Assembly: GCA_014379905.1 (NCBI GenBank)
Contig: JACMKX010000005.1
Span: forward strand, 1-64,000
Length of the DNA stretch: 64,000 bases
Reading direction: 5' to 3'
DNA from: Ferruginibacter sp.
GTDB taxonomy: Bacteria > Bacteroidota > Bacteroidia > Chitinophagales > Chitinophagaceae
Shown: one piece after another, positions 47,306 through 55,953 of the stretch
How the letters are laid out: the number at the start of each line of letters is the position of its first letter
How positions within the stretch are numbered: the first letter of the stretch is position 1
The notes under the pieces: model-generated
The model's input: the letters and a program-made list of their open reading frames with translations, nothing else
The model's database searches: none
What the model was told of the DNA's origin: nothing
Translations under genes and position numbers: made by a program

Positions 47306-47962
47306 ATGGCTTTAGATAAATTCCAGATAGCACAACGCATCGCAAAAGAATTACAGGATGGTTACTATGTAAACCTGGGCATTGGTATACCAACGCTGGT
47401 AGCAAATTATATACCACCCGGTATCAATGTTGTTTTGCAAAGTGAAAATGGCTTGCTGGGTATGGGCCCTTTTCCGGAAGAAGGGAAAGAAGATGCAGAC
47501 CTTATCAATGCGGGCAAACAAACCATCACCACTTTACCTGGTTCTTCTTTTTTTGACAGTGCCATGAGTTTTGGTATGATCCGTTCCGGCAAAGTAGATC
47601 TTACGGTTTTGGGTGCAATGGAAGTGAGCGATAAAGGTGATATCGCCAATTGGAAAATTCCAGGCAAAATGGTAAAAGGTATGGGCGGTGCTATGGACCT
47701 GGTGGCCAGTGCAAAAAATATCATCGTTGCTATGATGCATACCAACCCTAAAGGAGAAAGTAAATTACTATCACAATGTTCATTGCCACTAACGGGTGTA
47801 CAATGCGTTAAAAAAATTGTGAGTGATCTTGCAGTATTGGAAGTAACGAAGGATGGTTTTAAATTATTGGAACGGGCGCCCGGAGTTTCTGTTGAAGAAA
47901 TAAAAGAAAAAACAGCGGGTAAACTGATTGTGGAAGGAAATATTCCGGAAATGAGTTTTTGA
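47306..47962 (+). CDS. scoB: 3-oxoacid CoA-transferase subunit B
   Basis: This 218-residue subunit holds the active-site glutamate that forms the CoA thioester, in [11 protein letters not shown] near residues 46-56. [15 protein letters not shown] near 25-39 and [16 protein letters not shown] match the family. The ATG at 47306 follows the repeat directly. A bidirectional terminator follows the stop. Confidence 0.94.
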   Translation: MALDKFQIAQRIAKELQDGYYVNLGIGIPTLVANYIPPGINVVLQSENGLLGMGPFPEEGKEDADLINAGKQTITTLPGSSFFDSAMSFGMIRSGKVDLTVLGAMEVSDKGDIANWKIPGKMVKGMGGAMDLVASAKNIIVAMMHTNPKGESKLLSQCSLPLTGVQCVKKIVSDLAVLEVTKDGFKLLERAPGVSVEEIKEKTAGKLIVEGNIPEMSF

Positions 47963-47978
47963 TTTTAAATAAATTTAC

Positions 47979-48015
47979 AAAAGAAGAGGCTCCCGTTTAA
48001 GGAGCCTTTTCTTTT
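47979..48015. terminator. Bidirectional terminator between scoB and pckA
   Basis: AAAAGAAGAGGCTCC pairs with GGAGCCTTTTCTTTT around a 7-base loop (one mismatch). The A-run and T-run serve both convergent genes. Confidence 0.85.
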
Positions 48016-48034
48016 ACTATCTAAATCGTGTGTT

Positions 48035-49639
48035 CTAAACTTTTGGAGCTGCCGCTAATATTTCTTCATTTACGCCACCCGCATATTTTTCAAAATTTTT
48101 GATGAACATAGCAGCCAGTTCTTTTGCTTTTGTATCATACTCTTTTTCACTGGCCCAGGCAAACCTTGGGTTCAATAATTCTGCCGGAACGCCAGGACAG
48201 GCTTTCGGCATCATCATACCAAAAGTTTCATGTGCTACAAATTCAACCTCATTCAACTTGCCTTCCAGTGCAGCCGTTATCATAGCTCTTGTGTAAGACA
48301 ATTTCATGCGTTGACCAACACCATAGGCGCCACCACTCCAGCCTGTATTTATAAGCCAGATATTCACGTTGTGCTCCCTCATTTTTTTGCCCAGCATTTC
48401 GGCATATTGCCCGGGATGTAATGGCAGGAATGGTGCACCAAAACAAGCGCTGAAGGTCGCTTTGGGTTCTGTTACCCCGGCTTCTGTACCGGCCACTTTT
48501 GCAGTGTAACCACTAATAAACTGGTACATGGCCTGGCCTGGTGTTAATTTACTTACCGGGGGTAAAATGCCATAGGCATCAGCAGTAAGAAAGAAAATAT
48601 TTTTAGGTGTTTTACCAATAGAAGGCTCCAGGGCATTACTGATAAAACTCAACGGATAACTCACCCTGGTATTTTCAGTTATGGCTTTGCTGCTGAAATC
48701 TATTTTATTGGTGCCTTCTATAAAAGTAGTATTCTCTACAAGTGCACCGGGTTTAATGGCATTAAAAATTTCCGGCTCTTTTTCCGGGCTCAGGTCAATT
48801 GTTTTTGCATAACAGCCTCCCTCAAAATTAAATACAGAGTCGCCGGTCCAGCCGTGTTCGTCATCGCCTATCAGCAAACGGTTGGGGTCGGCACTCAATG
48901 TTGTTTTTCCAGTACCGCTTAATCCAAAAAAGATCGCTGTATCTCCATCTTTACCCATGTTGGCACTGCAATGCATACTCAATATATCGGCACGAACCGG
49001 TAATACAAAATTAAGCATGGTGAAAATTCCTTTCTTCATTTCACCGGTATAACCTGTACCGCCAATTAAAATCGTTTTATGTTTGAAACTTAGCACGGCA
49101 AAATTCTCTGCACGGGTTCCGTCTACAGCAGGGTTAGCTTTAAAGCCCGGCGCCTGGATGATGTGCCAGTTCGGTATAAAGTTTTCTAATTGTTTGTCAT
49201 CGGGCCTGATAAACATATTGTAGCAAAATAAGTTATTGGCCGGGCTTTCATTGATAACCCGAAGCTGCAGTTTGAACTTTTCGTCCGCACAGGCAAAACA
49301 ATCTCTTACCCATATTTCTTTACTATTCAGGTATTGCAGCATTTTTTCTTTTAACCTGAAGAAATATTTTTCTTCAATCGCAATGTTAAAATCATTCCAG
49401 TCTACTTTGTCTGCAGATACTTCATCTTTCACCGTGAATTTGTCTTTCGGACTTCTGCCGGTGAATTTCCCTGTTTTAATTACCAGTGCACCGGTATCAT
49501 TTAAAACACCTTCTCCTCTTTTTACAGTTTGTTCAGTAAGTTCTGTAGGAGAGAGTTGGTAATGGATGGGTTGGGTAGTGCGCAACCCCATTTCTGCCAA
49601 AGCACCAAACGGCGCTTCAAGCATTGTTGAAACTGACAT
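48035..49639 (-). CDS. pckA: Phosphoenolpyruvate carboxykinase (ATP)
   Basis: PckA converts oxaloacetate and ATP to PEP and CO2 in gluconeogenesis, or the reverse in CO2-fixing fermenters. The frame opens at 49714, but the ATG at 49639 gives 534 residues, the family length, and the -7 box at 49663-49670 would lie inside any longer version. Signatures are GRSPKDKF near 65, the P-loop GLSGTGKTTLS near 240, GDDEHGW, and the metal/substrate site near HCSANMGKDG. It converges with scoB. Confidence 0.96.
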   Translation of the reverse strand: MSVSTMLEAPFGALAEMGLRTTQPIHYQLSPTELTEQTVKRGEGVLNDTGALVIKTGKFTGRSPKDKFTVKDEVSADKVDWNDFNIAIEEKYFFRLKEKMLQYLNSKEIWVRDCFACADEKFKLQLRVINESPANNLFCYNMFIRPDDKQLENFIPNWHIIQAPGFKANPAVDGTRAENFAVLSFKHKTILIGGTGYTGEMKKGIFTMLNFVLPVRADILSMHCSANMGKDGDTAIFFGLSGTGKTTLSADPNRLLIGDDEHGWTGDSVFNFEGGCYAKTIDLSPEKEPEIFNAIKPGALVENTTFIEGTNKIDFSSKAITENTRVSYPLSFISNALEPSIGKTPKNIFFLTADAYGILPPVSKLTPGQAMYQFISGYTAKVAGTEAGVTEPKATFSACFGAPFLPLHPGQYAEMLGKKMREHNVNIWLINTGWSGGAYGVGQRMKLSYTRAMITAALEGKLNEVEFVAHETFGMMMPKACPGVPAELLNPRFAWASEKEYDTKAKELAAMFIKNFEKYAGGVNEEILAAAPKV

Positions 49640-49662
49640 AGCAAGCGTTTTTGTTGAGGCAA

Positions 49663-49670
49663 CAAAGGTA
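49663..49670 (-). promoter_or_regulatory. Putative -7 box of pckA
   Basis: On the minus strand the bases read TACCTTTG, an exact TAnnTTTG match. It lies 24 bases before the chosen ATG at 49639. A TTTG further up is 25 bases away, too far for the usual spacing. The box decides the start of pckA. Confidence 0.55.
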
Positions 49671-49929
49671 GGCGTTAGCTTCGTGATAAAAAATACAAAG
49701 GGTAAAATGTACACATTGGATAAAGCCCTGAAAAATGATTTATTTGATGAAATCTAATACATTCGGAAATTTATAAAACAATCATTCAGCTATTGGGTTT
49801 TTTGTTGAAACCGGTTTACCCCGCTTGCTCATTTTATTATTTAAGTGATGAAAATAAAATTGATTAAAACGTATATTGCAAACCTTATTTGGGCTTTACG
49901 GCCGGTTATTCACTCAAAATAGTTTTTCA

Positions 49930-51222
49930 ATGAAATATTTGCCACTCAATCCGGAGATTTTTATACAAAACCGTAAGAGGTTTACCGATAAAATGGACAG
50001 CAATTCCATTGCCATATTCAACAGTAATGAAGAAATTGCAAGCAATGGCGATGCCATTTATAAATTCAAACAAAGTGCCGACCTGGTTTGGCTCACCGGT
50101 ATAGTACAGGAAGAGTCTATGCTGGTATTATTTCCTGATAATCCGGATCCTAAATACCGGGAAGTGCTGGTGTTGGTGAGGCCTGATGAATTAAAAGAAA
50201 AATGGGACGGGCATCGTTTACGGGCGGCTGAGGCCCAGGCCATTTCAGGTATTCAAACTATAGTATGGCTGGATGTTATAGATGGTATGCTGCAACCCTG
50301 GATTCACCTTGCTGACACTATTTATTTAAACAGCAATGAAAATGACCGCAAAGCTAACCTGGTTCCGGTAAGAGATTATCGTTATGCAGAAATGATGAAG
50401 CAGCGATATCCCCTGCACACCTACCAACGTAGTGCGAGAATTTTAAAAGAGTTACGTGCTATCAAGAGTCCTTTAGAAATTGAGGTGATGCAAAAAGCCA
50501 TGGATATCACAGGTAATACCTTCCGTCGTTTGTTGGGTTTTATAAAGCCGGGCGTTACCGAATACGAAATTGAAGCGGAAATATATCATTCTTTCTATTC
50601 TCAAAGGGCAACCGGGCCTGCCTATGGCTCCATCATAGCAAGCGGCGACAATGCAAGGGTTTTGCATTATGTGGAGAACAACCAGGAATGTCAGGAAGGC
50701 GAATTGATATTAATGGATTTTGGTGCGGAGTATGGTAATTATTGTGCTGATCTTACCCGTACAGTTCCCGTTAGCGGCAAATTTAGCCGCAGGCAAAAAA
50801 CAGTTTATAATGCCTGTTTACATCTTCATCAATATGCATCAGGTATTCTAAAACCCGGTATCAGCATTATTGATTATACAGAAAAAGTTGGGGAAGAAGC
50901 AACGGTAATTTTTCAAAAAATAGGATTGCTAAAAAAATCAGATATTAAAAATGAAGACCCGGAGAACAGGGCCTATCGCAAATATTTATACCATGGTATT
51001 TCTCACCATTTAGGAATAGATGTGCATGACCTGGGAACCAGAACAGCACCTATAAAGGCAGGTATGGTATTTACGGTTGAGCCGGGTATTTATATTGAAG
51101 AAGAACAAATGGGGATCAGGATTGAAAATAATTTCTGGATAACGAAAAATGGGAATAAGGATCTGATGAAGAATATTCCGATAACGGTGGAAGAGATTGA
51201 GTCTTTAATGAAAAAAGTTTAA
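49930..51222 (+). CDS. pepP: Aminopeptidase P family protein (Xaa-Pro aminopeptidase)
   Basis: This enzyme cuts N-terminal residues that precede proline. The ATG at 49930 gives 430 residues; the frame extends to 49876 without support. It has an N-terminal creatinase-like domain and a C-terminal pita-bread metallopeptidase domain with metal ligands in MDFGAEYGNYCADLTR (two Asp), GISHHLGIDVHD (His), VEPGIY (Glu) and GIRIEN (Glu). There is no signal peptide, so it is cytoplasmic. Confidence 0.93.
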   Translation: MKYLPLNPEIFIQNRKRFTDKMDSNSIAIFNSNEEIASNGDAIYKFKQSADLVWLTGIVQEESMLVLFPDNPDPKYREVLVLVRPDELKEKWDGHRLRAAEAQAISGIQTIVWLDVIDGMLQPWIHLADTIYLNSNENDRKANLVPVRDYRYAEMMKQRYPLHTYQRSARILKELRAIKSPLEIEVMQKAMDITGNTFRRLLGFIKPGVTEYEIEAEIYHSFYSQRATGPAYGSIIASGDNARVLHYVENNQECQEGELILMDFGAEYGNYCADLTRTVPVSGKFSRRQKTVYNACLHLHQYASGILKPGISIIDYTEKVGEEATVIFQKIGLLKKSDIKNEDPENRAYRKYLYHGISHHLGIDVHDLGTRTAPIKAGMVFTVEPGIYIEEEQMGIRIENNFWITKNGNKDLMKNIPITVEEIESLMKKV

Positions 51223-51276
51223 CCGCAAAGTTGCAGTTTTACTTTGTAAAACTTTGTGTCTTGGCGTCTTGTGGTT
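51221..51276 (+). repeat. Remnant of an AACCGCAAAG...CTTGTGGTT repeat
   Basis: The segment begins AACCGCAAAG, overlapping the pepP stop codon, and ends ACTTTGTGTCTTGGCGTCTTGTGGTT. The two ends are roughly complementary. It resembles the CGCAAAGACGCAAAG-type intergenic repeat I know from Bacteroidota genomes, here with a shortened left arm. Confidence 0.6.
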
Positions 51277-51308
51277 CAAAAAAATTAGTTTATCACCTCA
51301 ACATTATA

Positions 51309-52067
51309 ATGAAGCAAATACCAAATATCTTCACTCTCCTTAATCTTATCCTCGGCTGCATGGCCATCGTATGCATTTTGCAAAATGGCATTACGATTCA
51401 GTACAATGCTGAAGGGGCACAGTTTATAGACATTCCTGAAAAAATTGCACTGGCATCGCTGTTCATGGGATTGGCGGCTGTAGTTGATTTTTTAGATGGC
51501 TTTGTTGCAAGACTTTTTAGCGCCACTTCCGAAATGGGCAAACAACTGGATTCACTCGCAGATGTGGTTAGTTTTGGAGTTGCTCCTTCCATGATCATTT
51601 ACCAGTTTTTACGGATGAGTTTTGCAAGAGAAGAAAGTGGAATTGAAGTGTCTTACTTATGGCTGGCTCCTGCTTTTATTATCGCGGCTGCCGGGGCTTA
51701 CAGGCTGGCAAGATTTAATATTGATACAAACCAGCAGTACGGTTTTAAAGGAGTGCCTATACCGGCAGCGGGATTGCTCATCGCTTCTTTCCCGCTCATC
51801 TACTGGCATTCTGCCAATGAAACAATTACTGCCCTTTTGTTTAATAAATGGTTCCTGTACACGGTAATTGCGGTCGTTTCCTGGCTCATGATCAGCAAAC
51901 TGCCCCTGATGGCAATGAAATTTAAAAACCTTTCTGTAAAAGATAACCTGTCAAAGATCATTTTGATTGTTTTTTCCATTGTAGCCATTCTTTTATTACA
52001 ATGGCTGGCAGTTCCGGTTATTTTTATCGGCTACATTATTTTATCTTTGCTTTTCAAAAACGAATAA
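51309..52067 (+). CDS. pssA: CDP-diacylglycerol-serine O-phosphatidyltransferase
   Basis: PssA makes phosphatidylserine, the precursor of phosphatidylethanolamine, in the inner membrane. The ATG at 51309 (MKQIPNIFTLLNLILGC) gives 252 residues with about seven helices; the frame extends upstream through the repeat without a good start. The CDP-alcohol transferase motif D-G-x2-A-R-x8-G-x3-D-x3-D is complete near residues 62-84 (LDGFVARLFSATSEMGKQLD followed by SLAD). Confidence 0.94.
   Translation: MKQIPNIFTLLNLILGCMAIVCILQNGITIQYNAEGAQFIDIPEKIALASLFMGLAAVVDFLDGFVARLFSATSEMGKQLDSLADVVSFGVAPSMIIYQFLRMSFAREESGIEVSYLWLAPAFIIAAAGAYRLARFNIDTNQQYGFKGVPIPAAGLLIASFPLIYWHSANETITALLFNKWFLYTVIAVVSWLMISKLPLMAMKFKNLSVKDNLSKIILIVFSIVAILLLQWLAVPVIFIGYIILSLLFKNE
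52042..52049 (+). promoter_or_regulatory. Putative -7 box (TATCTTTG) of purS inside pssA
   Basis: This is an exact TAnnTTTG match within the last codons of pssA and 21 bases before the purS ATG. No TTTG -33 box is visible. It would let purS be read apart from pssA. Confidence 0.4.
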
Positions 52068-52069
52068 TC

Positions 52070-52315
52070 ATGTTATTTACAGCACAGGTTAAGGTAATGC
52101 CGTTAAAAGAATTGTTGGATCCACAGGGCAAAGCCGTGTTAAGCGGTTTGCAGAACCTCCATATTCAATCTGTAAGTGATGTAAGGATCGGTAAACATAT
52201 CGACCTGCAAATTGAAGCTGCTACCAAAGAAGAAGCCACTGCTATTGCTTCCGAAGCTGCTAAAAAATTATTGGCAAACCCGGTGATGGAGATGTTTGAA
52301 ATTTCAATTAATTAG
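52070..52315 (+). CDS. purS: Phosphoribosylformylglycinamidine synthase subunit PurS
   Basis: PurS bridges PurL and PurQ in step four of purine synthesis. The 81-residue protein matches the family from start to end: FTAQVKVMPLKELLDPQGKA, DVRIGKHIDLQIEA and LLANPVMEMFEISI. The ATG at 52070 follows the pssA stop by 2 bases. purL and purQ are not in this window, so the complex is encoded in several places. Confidence 0.93.
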   Translation: MLFTAQVKVMPLKELLDPQGKAVLSGLQNLHIQSVSDVRIGKHIDLQIEAATKEEATAIASEAAKKLLANPVMEMFEISIN

Positions 52316-52427
52316 CCAATATGCTAATTAGCTAATGTGCTAATTCCACCTGTTTGCAGTAACTGCAATTTATTTGAAGCTTGCTTTCATTATCACATTA
52401 GCATATTATCACATTATCACATTGCCC
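52316..52427 (+). repeat. Stem-forming repeat between purS and rsmI
   Basis: The left part reads ATATGCTAATTAGCTAATGTGCTAATTCC, and the right part has ATTATCACATTAGCATATTATCACATTATCACATTG and ends 5 bases before the rsmI ATG. GCTAATGTG pairs with CACATTAGC and ATATGCTAAT-like ends pair with AGCATAT. It is built from the same words as the repeats before secE and scoB. Confidence 0.72.
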
Positions 52428-52428
52428 C

Positions 52429-53097
52429 ATGCTTTACATCGTTCCTTCCCCCATTGGCAACCTGGCTGACATTACTTTCAGAGCAGTGGAAATACTTAAA
52501 GCAGTGGATCTTATACTGGCGGAAGATACCCGAACATCTGCTGTATTGCTCAATCACTATCATATTCAAAAGCCTGTTTCCCCTTATCACCAGCACAATG
52601 AACATAAGATCGTTTCGCATTTGGCAGATCAGTTAGCAGCAGGTAAAACGATCGCATTGTTAACAGATGCAGGCACACCGGGCATAAGTGATCCCGCTTT
52701 TTTATTGGTAAGAGAATGCGTGAAGCAGGATATTAAAGTGGAGTGTTTACCAGGGGCCACTGCGTTTGTACCTGCCCTGGTGAATAGTGGTTTACCTATT
52801 ACCCATTTTTGCTTTGAAGGATTTCTTCCGCTAAAAAAAGGTCGCCAGACCTTTTTAAAAAAAATGGCAGAAGAAGAGCGTACCATGGTTTTTTATGAAA
52901 GTCCGATGCGCCTCGTTAAAACCCTCCATGATTTTATTGATTATTTTGGTACAGAAAGACAATGCTGCGTAAGCCGCGAACTCACTAAAAAATTTGAAGA
53001 AAATAAAAGAGGCAGCTTACAGGAAGTACACGATCATTTTAATGCAAAGCAGGTAAAGGGTGAGATCGTGATCGTTGTTGCAGGAAAGAAGGATTAG
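52429..53097 (+). CDS. rsmI: 16S rRNA (cytidine(1402)-2'-O)-methyltransferase
   Basis: RsmI methylates the ribose of C1402 in the ribosomal P site. The 222-residue protein has the tetrapyrrole-methylase fold signatures: MLYIVPSPIGNLADIT at the start, AEDTRTSAVLL near 31, LLTDAGTPGISDP near 78 and CLPGATAFVPAL. It ends KQVKGEIVIVVAGKK, typical of the family. It stands downstream of purS with the stem-forming repeat between them. Confidence 0.96.
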   Translation: MLYIVPSPIGNLADITFRAVEILKAVDLILAEDTRTSAVLLNHYHIQKPVSPYHQHNEHKIVSHLADQLAAGKTIALLTDAGTPGISDPAFLLVRECVKQDIKVECLPGATAFVPALVNSGLPITHFCFEGFLPLKKGRQTFLKKMAEEERTMVFYESPMRLVKTLHDFIDYFGTERQCCVSRELTKKFEENKRGSLQEVHDHFNAKQVKGEIVIVVAGKKD

Positions 53098-53220
53098 ATA
53101 CCGGGTTATAGCATCGTTACCGGGTAGCTGGTATCCAGCGTCAGGTAGCTGGTCCGCCACTCATCCATTTATATTTCTCATCCGCTTTTTTTTCCGAAAT
53201 TTACGCAAACACTTTTCAAT

Positions 53221-55158
53221 ATGAGTTATAGAAAAATCATTTTTCTTTTTGTTGCCCTCCTTGCAGGTTTTCTTTCTTTTGCCCAGCCCGATCGCTGGCA
53301 ACAAAAGGTAAAATATACCATGAATATCGACATGGATGTTACCAAAAATCAGTTCACCGGCAAACAAAAATTAGAATACACCAATAATTCTCCTGATAAA
53401 TTAGATAAACTGTTTTACCATCTTTATTTCAACGCATTTCAACCCAACAGCAGCATGGATGTGCGCAGCCAGGTGTTGGGCAAGATATTAACGAATGGCA
53501 GGCCCGAATGGGATCAAAGGGTAAGAGATAGAATTTCGAAATTAAAAGAAGATGAGATCGGTTACCAAAAAATAAAATCGATCAGGATAAATGGTGTTTC
53601 CCAACCCTTTAAATACCACGAAACAATTTTAGAAGTTAACCTCGTGAAACCCATTTTGCCAAAAACAAAAGTGGTACTGGATATGGAATTTGAAGCCCAG
53701 GTGCCTTTGCAGGTAAGAAGAAGCGGCAGAGACAATCCTTCTACCAATGTGCGTTACAGCATGAGTCAGTGGTACCCCAAATTATGTGAATACGACAGGG
53801 ATGGCTGGCATCCTAACCAATATATTGCAAGAGAATTTTATGGTGTATGGGGCGATTTTGACGTTACCATAAATATTGACAAAGATTATAAGTTAGGAGG
53901 AACCGGTGTGTTGACCAATGCCGCGGAGATTGGCTGGGGGTACGACGTGGTGGGTTCACCGCTAAAGCCAACAGCAAATGCTAAACGCAACTGGCATTTT
54001 ATTGGCAACAATATTCATGATTTTGTTTGGGCTGCCGATCCTGAGTATGCTCATGTGGTGAGAAAAATAAACGGCGGACCAACCATTCATGTTATTTACA
54101 ACGATAAGCCGGATGATAAAAAAGACGATAGCCTTTGGACCGCTATTGCAGATGTTGCAGTAAAAGTTTTACCCTTCATTGATAAAAATTTCGGCAAATA
54201 TCCTTATCCGCAATATTCCTTTATTCATGGAGGTGACGGTGGTATGGAATACCCAATGGCTACTTTAATGTCATCGCCCTCTACGGGCACTGCTATACAC
54301 GAATGGATGCACAACTGGTACCAGATGATGATGGGAACCGATGAAAGTATGTATGCCTGGATGGATGAAGGATTTGCCAGCTATGCCGAAGACCTGGTAA
54401 GTGCTTTTAATAATGGTTACCCGTCAAGGGAAGTATATGAAAGTAACCTCAGGAAAAGGCCCGACAATAAAGAACTGAAAGACCTGGTAGAAAAAATATT
54501 GCCCAGGAATCATGCGGGTGCTTATAACAGTTATTTCAGCCTGGCAAAAAGTGGTTTGGAAGAACCCTTAAGAACCCACTCAGATCATTTTAATACCAAC
54601 ACTGCCTACAGCGCAGCAGCTTACTCCAAGGGTGAAGTGTTTATGGAACAGTTGGGTTATATCGTTGGCGCTAAAACCAGGGATAAAGTGTTACTGGAAT
54701 ATTATAATAAGTGGAAATTTAAACACCCGGATGCAGATGATTTTGTAAAGATTGCAGAAGATGTGAGTGGCATACAATTAGACTGGTACGAAATGTATTT
54801 TGTGAACACTACAAAAACAATTGATTACGGTATCGATAGTTTGTGGGAAGATAATGGTGTTTCAAAGATCCGGATGAAAAGAACAGGCATGATGCCAATG
54901 CCCATTGACCTGCAACTCACTTTTAAAGATGGCCATACCGAAATGTGTTATATACCACTAAACCTGATGTACGCAGGTAAGGAAACAGAAGATGCCAACG
55001 AAAAAAGAAAAATATACGAACCCTGGAGATGGACACATCCTACATACATTGTAGAAATAACAGGAAAATTAACCGACCTTAAAAAGGCGGAGATTGATCC
55101 GAGTAAAAGAATGGCAGATGTAAATCGTAATAATAATGTTCTGGAACTGAATTGGTGA
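53221..55158 (+). CDS. M1-family metallopeptidase, exported
   Basis: This 645-residue protein has a signal peptide (KIIFLFVALLAGFLSFAQ). It is an M1 gluzincin: GGDGGMEYPMATLM, zinc site HEWMHNW near residue 360, and second ligand in WMDEGFASYAEDL. It lacks the 400-residue C-terminal region found in the M1 protein at 33538-36321, so the two paralogues are not equivalent. A strong hairpin follows. Confidence 0.93.
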   Translation: MSYRKIIFLFVALLAGFLSFAQPDRWQQKVKYTMNIDMDVTKNQFTGKQKLEYTNNSPDKLDKLFYHLYFNAFQPNSSMDVRSQVLGKILTNGRPEWDQRVRDRISKLKEDEIGYQKIKSIRINGVSQPFKYHETILEVNLVKPILPKTKVVLDMEFEAQVPLQVRRSGRDNPSTNVRYSMSQWYPKLCEYDRDGWHPNQYIAREFYGVWGDFDVTINIDKDYKLGGTGVLTNAAEIGWGYDVVGSPLKPTANAKRNWHFIGNNIHDFVWAADPEYAHVVRKINGGPTIHVIYNDKPDDKKDDSLWTAIADVAVKVLPFIDKNFGKYPYPQYSFIHGGDGGMEYPMATLMSSPSTGTAIHEWMHNWYQMMMGTDESMYAWMDEGFASYAEDLVSAFNNGYPSREVYESNLRKRPDNKELKDLVEKILPRNHAGAYNSYFSLAKSGLEEPLRTHSDHFNTNTAYSAAAYSKGEVFMEQLGYIVGAKTRDKVLLEYYNKWKFKHPDADDFVKIAEDVSGIQLDWYEMYFVNTTKTIDYGIDSLWEDNGVSKIRMKRTGMMPMPIDLQLTFKDGHTEMCYIPLNLMYAGKETEDANEKRKIYEPWRWTHPTYIVEITGKLTDLKKAEIDPSKRMADVNRNNNVLELNW

Positions 55159-55204
55159 TTTTCAGGTCGACCACCTTTCGACAGAGGTGGTCGACCTGAA
55201 AAAT
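55159..55204. repeat. Perfect 16-bp inverted repeat between convergent genes
   Basis: TTCAGGTCGACCACCT (55161-55176) and AGGTGGTCGACCTGAA (55185-55200) form a perfect stem around TTCGACAG, extended by flanking T/A bases. It starts right after the M1 stop codon. It could act as a bidirectional terminator or be a repeat element; the GTCGACC word is unusual for this AT-rich sequence. Confidence 0.85.
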
Positions 55205-55265
55205 TATTAAAAAAACCTATCATTTCTGTGGGGCTTTTTCTTATAGTGTAAGGACCAGGGGGAAA

Positions 55266-55898
55266 TTATCTTCCATAAAATTTATTTACAGCCTCCACAC
55301 GGTTGGATACGTGTAGTTTATTGTAAACATTGTAAACATGTTTTCGAACCGTTTCGGAACTGATGTATAATTTTTCTGAGATCTCTTTGTAAACCAGCCC
55401 GCTTGCCAGCATTTCTAAAATTTCCAATTCTCTTTTTGTGAGAAGTTCTACCAATCCTTCAGCAGCTACCGTAGGCTTGCTTTGAAAAGTGGTAACTACT
55501 TTTCTTGCAATCTGGCTGCTCATAGGAGCACCGCCCTGGTCCAGCTCTTTAATAGCTTCCAGTAATTTGGAAGGAGTTGTTTTTTTAATGATATATCCGC
55601 TGGCACCAGCCTTCAGGGCTTCAAATATTTTTTCATCTTCCTCATAAATGGTGCACATCATAAATAGCATTTCAGGGTGCGCAGGTTTTAGGCCTTTTAC
55701 AACTTCAATACCCGTCATACCGCCGAGGTTTATATCCATTAAAACGATCTTGGGGAGATAAATAGGTAGTTTTATCAATGCATCTTCGCCATTTTCACAG
55801 GAACACACGAGGTCAAATCCGCCAGACATATTAATGATTTGTTCTAATGCCTGTCGTATATCGTGATTGTCTTCTACTATTGCAATACTGATATCCAT
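55266..55898 (-). CDS. LuxR/NarL-type response regulator
   Basis: This 210-residue transcription factor has an N-terminal receiver domain with acidic pocket VEDN (8-11), phosphoacceptor Asp55 in LMDINLGG, Thr near 83 and Lys near 105 (GYIIKK), and a C-terminal LuxR helix-turn-helix (LTKRELEILEMLASGLVYKEIS to VRKHVYNVYNKL). No histidine kinase gene lies nearby, so the partner is encoded elsewhere. Its targets are unknown. Confidence 0.94.
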   Translation of the reverse strand: MDISIAIVEDNHDIRQALEQIINMSGGFDLVCSCENGEDALIKLPIYLPKIVLMDINLGGMTGIEVVKGLKPAHPEMLFMMCTIYEEDEKIFEALKAGASGYIIKKTTPSKLLEAIKELDQGGAPMSSQIARKVVTTFQSKPTVAAEGLVELLTKRELEILEMLASGLVYKEISEKLYISSETVRKHVYNVYNKLHVSNRVEAVNKFYGR

Positions 55899-55953
55899 CC
55901 AGGCAAAATTTCAACAAAAAACGTTGCCAACCTATACCTCAAACAGGTAGTTT

